IMG/VR virus record: IMGVR_UViG_3300046167_000163
Location: 1-36,104 of that record
Reading direction: 5' to 3' (one strand)
Origin: a virus
Length of the DNA stretch: 36,104 bases
A program made the translations under genes and the position numbers. This document shows positions 30,844-36,104 of this stretch, piece after piece; position 1 is the first letter of the stretch; every line of letters starts with the position of its first letter. The notes beneath the pieces were generated by a model, which saw nothing but the letters and a program-made list of their open reading frames with translations, ran no database searches and was not told the origin of the DNA.

Positions 30844-32866
30844 ACAAGTAGCTTAAAATACCCTCTAAAACCTCTGGGGTTATTTTTTGTGCTGGCATCT
30901 TTGTTTTTATAGCGTGAGTCTTGTGAGCCTCATTTAACGGCTGACCACTTTTTGTGACCTTGCCTTCCATAGCGTCATAAACGTCTCGGAAAAGCAAACC
31001 CTGCGGCACAGGCGGTAATGAGCCAAGATATTCCCCAGCAATTTGCGTATTATATGTCGAGTGAGGAACGCTTGCTCGAGGCAGGTTTCCTTTGGGGCTA
31101 TTGAACATTAAGGGCGAAGATGTATCAACTCTCGCTGCACCAAGGCCAAACATGCCAGCAGGCATGTCACGTTGTGTGGGGTCTGTAACGCTGTAGCGAG
31201 CCTCCGCCGGGCTTGGAAAGCCTTTAGCTTGCATAGGCGCACTGTCCATCAAGCGAATAAAAGATTTTCTTTTAGGAGATGTTGTAGTTTCAGCCCACTC
31301 CCTAATCTTCGGAGACAAGACGCCTACAAAGTCAGGGTCAATTGACTTCATAATGTCGTCAAATTCTTTGGCTGATTTTTTAGTTATCTTTGCGCTCTTA
31401 ACCAATTCAGCCATTGCCGCGCCAGTCATCGTAGCAAAGTCGTTGGCGTCAGGTGCCATACTTCCGGTAAGTCCAAGAATGTCAGCGCCGTCAAATTGCT
31501 CAGCGGCTTTTGCGGCCTCTTTATCAATACGGGTAATGATGTTTTGGTTGGATGCCCATATAGAGTTATCTGCTTGAGCTGCTGGCCCAACCATAAAATC
31601 AACTCCGCCTTCAGTATAAACGGGCTGGTCAAAATTTACATCATTAACACCCTCAACAAGCAGCCCGCGTGATGTTCTGTCGCCGTAAAACGGAAGAACA
31701 ACTTTACCCTCAGTCTCCTCCCAAGACATAGGCCGTCGAGAAAGATTTTCACCAGTGTCTGTTGACCTTACGTCTGTGTCGGAAACCCTGCGGTCCCTCA
31801 TGCGCGTCTTTTGATAACCAAGCGGGTCTAAATCAATTTTGTTCGCTTTGCGCAGATCTTCCGCAATCGCAGAAGATAAAAGACTTGCAGAACCGGACCT
31901 ATTAGCCGCCATTATGCTCGGGCTGTATTCATCTTCAAACGCAGCAAAACGGCTGCGAAGTACCGCAGGATCTCCAGCCGACCTATCGGTCAACATAATG
32001 TTACTAATTGAACCTCTATCTTCAATGGCGTTTACATATGGGACGTGCGTAAACCCGCTATCAGTTAAATCTTTTCTGAACGATACCAGCGCTTCTTCAA
32101 GGTCAGAAAAATTATTTTGATCTGCATAATTATTCAATGCCTCAATTATTTCTGACTCTTGGAACGGGCTACCATCTTGATTTAAAAATGGTTTATCCAT
32201 TCTTGCTTTTAGAGGAATGGTGGCCGACGATTTGAAATCATTTGCCTCCTCTAAAGACATATTCAGCAACCTATCTTGAGAAGTTTTTAAATCCTGCCCA
32301 CTATAAGTATTAACTCTATCCTCGGCAGCCTCTCGAGTTCCAACGTGAACCCCAAGCCGATCTAGCCTTGACGCGCCACTGCCAACGGGGCCAAGTTTGT
32401 AATCAAACACATCACCCTGCAAAACAGCATCGCTACCCGGCTGGCCGCGTAGCGAATGATAAACATCTTCTGAAAACAAACTTTGCGCGTTTGGATTTGA
32501 CCTCACACTGCCAGATCTCAAGGCTCCAGTCGGGCTGGGCAGAACGGCGCCGCCTCCCATCGCCAATCCAGCAGTTCCAAGCGCTTCTGGGATAATGTCC
32601 TGTTCAGAAATTAAACCTTGAGATGCTGAATATGGAGCATCAATAGCCTTAGCCAACGGGGCTAAGAGGCCAGCCAACATATTACCAATTCCTTCATACT
32701 GAACAGTGTCAGTACCATAGACTGGCTCTTTAGAAAGAAGCCCGCCCATAATCGGCCTTCGACCCGCAGCTGAAAGCTCTGCTTCATTTTTACGAACAAT
32801 ATCGTAAAGAAAGGAAAATGGACTAGCTTGCTCTCGGTAATACCTTAGCTCGTTAGGATCAGCCAA
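30827..32866 (-). CDS. Large protein with ADP-ribosyltransferase-like (polyvalent) domain
   Basis: 679 residues. Residues about 134-320 follow the ART-like pattern of phage/plasmid polyvalent proteins: VYHSLRG (135-141), GVHVGTREAAEDRV (172-185), TIPLKARMDKPF (217-228), GFTHVPYVNAIEDRGSISNI (271-290) with a candidate catalytic Glu, and AVLRSRFAAFEDE (301-313). The N-terminus has MGGLLSKEPVYGTDTVQYEG and a Gly-rich hydrophobic patch (GNMLAGLLAPLAKAI, LGTAGLAMGGGAVL). The C-terminal half has no family I know. Placed between terminase and adaptor genes, it may be packaged and injected to modify host proteins or RNA. ART activity is inferred and the catalytic triad is not certain. Confidence 0.7.
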   Translation of the reverse strand: MADPNELRYYREQASPFSFLYDIVRKNEAELSAAGRRPIMGGLLSKEPVYGTDTVQYEGIGNMLAGLLAPLAKAIDAPYSASQGLISEQDIIPEALGTAGLAMGGGAVLPSPTGALRSGSVRSNPNAQSLFSEDVYHSLRGQPGSDAVLQGDVFDYKLGPVGSGASRLDRLGVHVGTREAAEDRVNTYSGQDLKTSQDRLLNMSLEEANDFKSSATIPLKARMDKPFLNQDGSPFQESEIIEALNNYADQNNFSDLEEALVSFRKDLTDSGFTHVPYVNAIEDRGSISNIMLTDRSAGDPAVLRSRFAAFEDEYSPSIMAANRSGSASLLSSAIAEDLRKANKIDLDPLGYQKTRMRDRRVSDTDVRSTDTGENLSRRPMSWEETEGKVVLPFYGDRTSRGLLVEGVNDVNFDQPVYTEGGVDFMVGPAAQADNSIWASNQNIITRIDKEAAKAAEQFDGADILGLTGSMAPDANDFATMTGAAMAELVKSAKITKKSAKEFDDIMKSIDPDFVGVLSPKIREWAETTTSPKRKSFIRLMDSAPMQAKGFPSPAEARYSVTDPTQRDMPAGMFGLGAARVDTSSPLMFNSPKGNLPRASVPHSTYNTQIAGEYLGSLPPVPQGLLFRDVYDAMEGKVTKSGQPLNEAHKTHAIKTKMPAQKITPEVLEGILSYLSRMEK

Positions 32867-32869
32867 AAC

Positions 32870-32950
32870 TTACTTCCCGTATTTCTTCGCAAGGCAAGTG
32901 CCTGCACGCTTACATGCTGCGGGGGTGGGGCAACCTTTACATGGCTTCAT
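32870..32950 (-). CDS. Tiny Cys-rich protein
   Basis: 26 residues: MKPCKGCPTPAACKRAGTCL then AKKYGK. Four Cys (CxxC, C, C) with a basic end suggest a zinc knuckle. I recall closely similar tiny CPTPAxC-containing ORFs in several phage genomes. AGAGGA lies 8 bases upstream. Its stop is 4 bases before the next gene (32866). Too short for most gene finders. Function unknown. Confidence 0.65.
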   Translation of the reverse strand: MKPCKGCPTPAACKRAGTCLAKKYGK

Positions 32951-33017
32951 GTCATCATCCTCTCAATTTTCTGCACATTAGCACATTTATCTCGCAATGA
33001 CCATCTAACCCGCAATA

Positions 33018-33206
33018 TCACAGTTCGCCTAAATCATCCATAATCTTTTCCATGCGGGAAGACAGCTTCCAATGGCCGGCGCGCCAGCGAGCCGCAAATT
33101 GCGCTTCCTCTAAACTCAAGCCTTTGCCGATGTATGTCTTAATCCATTGATTCATACGGATATTTTTCATCTTGGGCGACAGCTTGTGAAACGGAACCTG
33201 CTTCAT
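33018..33206 (-). CDS. Small basic protein after the large terminase
   Basis: 62 residues, MKQVPFHKLSPKMKNIRMNQ, then WIKTYIGKGLSLEEAQFAAR and WRAGHWKLSSRMEKIMDDLG. Basic N-terminus and two amphipathic helices. The start overlaps the terminase stop (ATGA), so it is made with terminase. It could help packaging or bind DNA, but I recognise no family. Confidence 0.7.
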   Translation of the reverse strand: MKQVPFHKLSPKMKNIRMNQWIKTYIGKGLSLEEAQFAARWRAGHWKLSSRMEKIMDDLGEL

Positions 33207-34603
33207 GCGATACCTTTTAAATTACGCTTGAGACTTTGCGTCCAGCTGGACATAGAGCCTGACAGTGCAGTCGCAGCATCGCTGGCCATTGTCAGGCATA
33301 AAGCATCTGCAAGGTCAGGTGACTTCAAACCGCGCTTGCGCATCTCATCCTTGCTCTCAGCCTTCATCTTGCCCGATGACGTGAAGCTATACCGGATCGC
33401 CGTCAATTCAGCCAACAGCTGGTCATCCTTCGGCAACTTGCACGAACGATCCTCAAGCCAACCCTTCGTCTTAAACCAAAGCTCACTGCGCAAGTTCATA
33501 TGCGTCTTACCCATGGCCGGTGCCTCGCCAACATTAATCCCTCTGACAGGCGCACCAAGCTCACGCAATCTATCAACAACGCCGCCGCCAACGCCAATGC
33601 TGTCAACAAGTATTTCCTTCGGACGAGCGCTGGGAGGCAAACCCTCAAACTCAGCCATCACCCGGCCGACAGTCTGCATCAGATCCAACCCCTGCCAGCT
33701 AGTAATCTCAGTCACCACATTGCCATACCGCTTGCACAGCGCAGTCTTATCCGTACCAAAGCGCGCAACGTCCAAACCCCAGATAGGCTTCTCATCCGGC
33801 GTCACCTCAATGTCACGATGAATTGCACTCTCAGCCAAGTGAAACGGAATGATCGTGTCATCGTCCGCCATCGGGAACTCACCAAGCACGCGAATCCTAA
33901 ACGCGTTTGACTCCTCCCCATATCTAGCACGCATCTCGTCAACAAACTCATCGCTGACCAGCGGACTGTCGATGCAGGACCAACGCCGCGTCCACCAGCT
34001 GTCTGCCATCCGCGTCTGACTCTCATAAAACGTACCAGACGAGCGCGTTGGGTTGCTCAGCAAAATCGTAGTCGCAGCGTGGCCAGACATCGAGCCAGCA
34101 GCAGCCTCAAACACCTTCTCAGGCACACCAGAAGCCTCGTCCACAACCAACAGCACATTCTCCGAGTGAACCCCAGCCAGCGCCTCCGGCGTCTCTGCCC
34201 GGCTCGTCCGAGCCGAAATAAACGCCTCACTCGGCGCTGCATTCAACTCAACTCGATCAGACTTAACCGTAAGCAACACCTTCAACTGCGGGGGCAGCTC
34301 GTTAATCCAACGCTTCAACTCCGCAAACAACGCATCAAACAACTGACCACTGGTCGGCGCTGTCACAACAACCTTATTCGGAAAGCGCAACAAAACAAAC
34401 CACAGCATAATCCAACTAGCCGACGTGGACTTACCCGTGCCGTGGCCGCTGCGAATGCTAACCTTGCGCTCACCGTCTGCAACAGCCCGCAGAAACTCAG
34501 CCTGATAATCGTGCGGAGTAGCGCCCAGCACTTCCTGCACAAACAACGCAGGGTCGTCGCGGTAACGCAGCACAAACTCCTCAAGCGGATTATCATTGCT
34601 CAT
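33203..34603 (-). CDS. Terminase large subunit
   Basis: 466 residues from ATG 34603, which overlaps the TerS stop with GAGG nine bases upstream. Walker A RSGHGTGKST (residues 51-60), Walker B LLVVDEASG, the coupling motif ILLSNPTRSSGTFY, and the RNase-H-like nuclease residues WGLDVARFGTDKT, EILVDSIGVGGGVVDRL and SPDLADAL are all present. It pumps DNA into the head and cuts concatemers. Complete domain set and usual length. The longer frame to 34684 lies inside TerS. Confidence 0.96.
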   Translation of the reverse strand: MSNDNPLEEFVLRYRDDPALFVQEVLGATPHDYQAEFLRAVADGERKVSIRSGHGTGKSTSASWIMLWFVLLRFPNKVVVTAPTSGQLFDALFAELKRWINELPPQLKVLLTVKSDRVELNAAPSEAFISARTSRAETPEALAGVHSENVLLVVDEASGVPEKVFEAAAGSMSGHAATTILLSNPTRSSGTFYESQTRMADSWWTRRWSCIDSPLVSDEFVDEMRARYGEESNAFRIRVLGEFPMADDDTIIPFHLAESAIHRDIEVTPDEKPIWGLDVARFGTDKTALCKRYGNVVTEITSWQGLDLMQTVGRVMAEFEGLPPSARPKEILVDSIGVGGGVVDRLRELGAPVRGINVGEAPAMGKTHMNLRSELWFKTKGWLEDRSCKLPKDDQLLAELTAIRYSFTSSGKMKAESKDEMRKRGLKSPDLADALCLTMASDAATALSGSMSSWTQSLKRNLKGIA

Positions 34604-35096
34604 CGGTGACATCCTCGTAATCCGCGTCAATAGCCATTGCCTCACGCTGGCGGTCCTCAGCATCAATCTGAGCCAAGTCAGCATTAACCTTGCGTAACGC
34701 GTCCAAGTGCATATCGCTCACACTAATCGTAACATTGGTCTGCGGCCGGTTGCCGTAGCGCTCCTGATTATACGAGCCAGCCATAAATTTGCGCCACTGA
34801 ACCTTCTCGCGCGTCGCAGCAATCTCTTGCGTTGAGCTGCCGCCGTCCAGCGCGTCAACCATCTCCAAACCCTGCTCAACCAACGCATCAGCAGCCGTCA
34901 GCTTCGCGCTCTCCATCGCCGCCTTGTACTCCGGCACAGTATGCAAACTGTTTCGCAAATACTCCCGGCTACACTCAAACTCTTTCGCCATCGCCGTCAC
35001 CGTGGTGCCAGATGACAGCCGATCAAATATATATTCAGCGCCGCCATTCTTGGCGACCTCAGCTAAAATGCGTTTGCGTAAAGCCTTCCCGGCCAT
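34593..35096 (-). CDS. Terminase small subunit
   Basis: 167 residues from ATG 35096 with GGGAG eight bases before it. The N-terminal KRILAEVAKNGGAEYIFDRL, GTTVTAMAKEFECSREYL is a helix-turn-helix, followed by the central helical oligomerisation region (ADALVEQGLEMVDALDG, TREKVQWRKFMAGSYNQERY) and an acidic end DADYEDVTDEQ. This is the layout of small terminases that recognise the packaging site. Overlaps TerL by 11 bases. The 279-residue frame starting further upstream crosses the HNH gene and is not used. Confidence 0.9.
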   Translation of the reverse strand: MAGKALRKRILAEVAKNGGAEYIFDRLSSGTTVTAMAKEFECSREYLRNSLHTVPEYKAAMESAKLTAADALVEQGLEMVDALDGGSSTQEIAATREKVQWRKFMAGSYNQERYGNRPQTNVTISVSDMHLDALRKVNADLAQIDAEDRQREAMAIDADYEDVTDEQ

Positions 35097-35166
35097 CGTG
35101 GTAACTCCCGTTTTTTTAAATTTTACTCTGAGTGAGCATCGGTTGGCAAGAGGGGGCCGGGGGGGG

Positions 35167-35763
35167 CTACCTATAACCAAAGCCGGCAACGCCGTCGCGG
35201 CACTTGCGCTGGATCGTGCCAGCAGCAACGCCATGCTCATCGGCAGCCAACGCAGCAGAGGCAAACTCGCCCAGCGGCGTAAAGACTGCACGCGCACGAG
35301 GGTGACTCGACCGATCCCGCAAGTGGTCAGCTCGTCCGGGCCGACGCCGACCCTTCGCATCCATGTCAGCCATGTTGTCCTTGTGACTGCCGCCGCGAAG
35401 GTGAGCGACATTGCAGCAACTCGGGTTGTCACAAGTGTGCATCACGACGTCATGCAGGCCATTGCCGGCAAGGCGGTAAACCATACGGTGAGCCAAGATT
35501 GAGCGGTCCAAAGCATTAAACATACCATAGCCACCCTTAGTCTTACCCCCCGTCCACTCGTGGCAGCCGTCGCCAGTCGCGTCAATCTTGCTCGTAAACC
35601 TGTGAAGCCAGAGGTGCTTGTTAGCCAGCGCTAGAGCCTCGCCCTCACCTCGCGGGCGGCGGAACTCCAAGCCGCCCTTCTGCTGGATGCGGCGCGCACG
35701 CATATAACACGCTGGACACAAGCCACGCGCCATGATGTCTTCTCGTTCACAAGATCTGCACAT
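35167..35763 (-). CDS. HNH endonuclease beside terminase
   Basis: 198 residues. An N-terminal Cys4 zinc ribbon (CRSCEREDIMARGLCPAC) precedes an HNH_3-type core: CHEWTGGKTKGGYGMF, AHRMVYRLAGNGLHD, VVMHTCDNPSCCNVAHLRGG and SHKDNMADM. The end (ASAALAADEHGVAAGTIQRK) is a NUMOD/IENR-like HTH DNA-binding motif. Either a terminase-associated nuclease needed for packaging, as in HK97-like phages, or a homing endonuclease. GGAGGG lies 9 bases upstream. It is the first gene of the late block, adjacent to the junction. Confidence 0.9.
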   Translation of the reverse strand: MCRSCEREDIMARGLCPACYMRARRIQQKGGLEFRRPRGEGEALALANKHLWLHRFTSKIDATGDGCHEWTGGKTKGGYGMFNALDRSILAHRMVYRLAGNGLHDVVMHTCDNPSCCNVAHLRGGSHKDNMADMDAKGRRRPGRADHLRDRSSHPRARAVFTPLGEFASAALAADEHGVAAGTIQRKCRDGVAGFGYR

Positions 35764-35837
35764 TTTGACATTCCCTCCATCTGGTGTCGCTTAACAGTTA
35801 ATTGTTTTGGAGTAGGTGGTCAACATTTTTTTTGCGA

Positions 35838-35863
35838 GCGTGTGTGCGGAAAACTACACACGC
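35838..35863. other. 8-bp hairpin at the left boundary of the right terminal repeat
   Basis: GCGTGTGT (35838-35845) and ACACACGC (35856-35863) are perfect inverted arms around GCGGAAAACT. The terminal repeat starts exactly at the right arm, so the left arm is unique sequence. This is where a terminase cut or processing hairpin would be expected. Structure seen directly; role inferred. Confidence 0.6.
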
Positions 35864-36104
35864 ACACCCCCGTCGAAACGCTGACCGGGGGGGATATTTG
35901 GTCATCGTTTAACAGAAAAATGTTATAATCAGTCATATGTAAAGTCACGACCTCAATGTTTACAATGACTTGGCTCGTTTCGGCGTTATTGTTAACTGCG
36001 CCAGCACCAGTCAAACACAACATGTAGTATTGAGGACTTGTAATTGAACGCTTGTTCAATTAAGCGAGCGCACCCAGCGCGGCGCTGCCAACCAGTGTCG
36101 CGGA
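35856..36104. repeat. Right copy of the direct terminal repeat
   Basis: Repeats positions 1-248 with one inserted G (CACCAGTCAAAC here, CACCATCAAAC in the left copy). Length 249 bases is in the range of podovirus terminal repeats. The sequence ends inside what is the GGAGCGCTCC palindrome in the left copy. Confidence 0.93.

Larger units (their letters stand above)
35764..36104. other. Non-coding genome junction upstream of the late genes
   Basis: No convincing gene. Leftward, TTGACC (35818-35823) is a possible -35 of a late promoter but the -10 is weak. TTAAC-A-GTTAA (35791-35801) is an 11-base palindrome. In the repeat, CCCCCG at 35867-35872 and CGGGGG at 35886-35891 can pair with an internal loop, TAACA-GAAAAA-TGTTA follows, and TATAAT occurs at 35924-35929 without a good -35. 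With 1-286 this makes a non-coding region of roughly 380 bases across the closed genome, likely holding the packaging site. Confidence 0.6.

Noticed and set aside
33147-33821. 224-residue rightward frame opposite terminase
   Set aside because: Antisense to the well-supported large terminase; long because of codon bias on the other strand.
35820-36059. 79-residue leftward frame in the genome junction
   Set aside because: Covers inverted repeats and the terminal repeat; no ribosome site and no recognisable composition.

Overview
The window is the complete or near-complete genome of a tailed bacteriophage, about 35.9 kb of unique sequence. It is flanked by a near-identical direct repeat: positions 1-248 recur at 35856-36104 with one extra base in the right copy. 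The virion genes (P22-like portal, large terminase with an adjacent HNH protein, P22 gp4/gp10-like neck and nozzle proteins, several large injected-protein candidates, SU10/DUF5309-like major capsid protein) indicate a short-tailed podovirus. The small conserved proteins beside the capsid and lysis genes resemble those of marine podoviruses of Alphaproteobacteria, so a marine alphaproteobacterial host is my best inference. No integrase, phage RNA polymerase or DNA polymerase gene was recognised. A lytic phage that replicates with host polymerase fits best.

Layout. (1) 1-286 plus 35764-36104: the non-coding genome junction, rich in inverted repeats, with one dyad at each boundary of the terminal repeat. 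(2) 287-7034, leftward: the early/replication block. In order of transcription it encodes a small RHH-like protein, three successive PD-(D/E)XK-type nucleases, a single-strand DNA-binding protein, a primase-helicase and small acidic proteins. It holds a cluster of TGCGTCA repeats (1675-1839, candidate replication origin), a two-way terminator and a structured leader (1500-1612). (3) 7035-7166: a divergent control region with a near-perfect 17-bp dyad. (4) 7167-8995, rightward: small accessory genes, including a DnaJ-type zinc-finger miniprotein, an HTH gene with an overlapping second frame, an HNH nuclease and two one-helix membrane peptides. (5) 9159-35763, leftward: the late block. Transcription runs HNH, TerS, TerL, an ADP-ribosyltransferase-like protein, neck/adaptor, fibres, nozzle, injected proteins, portal, scaffold, capsid, then lysis (spanin-like and holin-like membrane proteins, GH19 endolysin). 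Portal and capsid therefore come after the tail genes. One small gene with its own consensus-like promoter (30642-30843) runs against the late block.

Genes are tightly packed, with ATGA, TGATG or TAATG stop/start overlaps nearly throughout, implying translational coupling. At least four genes (899-1495, 2205-4509, 5252-6047, 30029-30648) are interrupted by single-base frameshifts, mostly in short homopolymers, and the two terminal repeats differ by one base. This pattern looks like uncorrected long-read sequence error more than gene decay, so those genes are annotated as intact originals with apparent frameshifts. Residue numbers and base-composition counts below were made by hand and are approximate.
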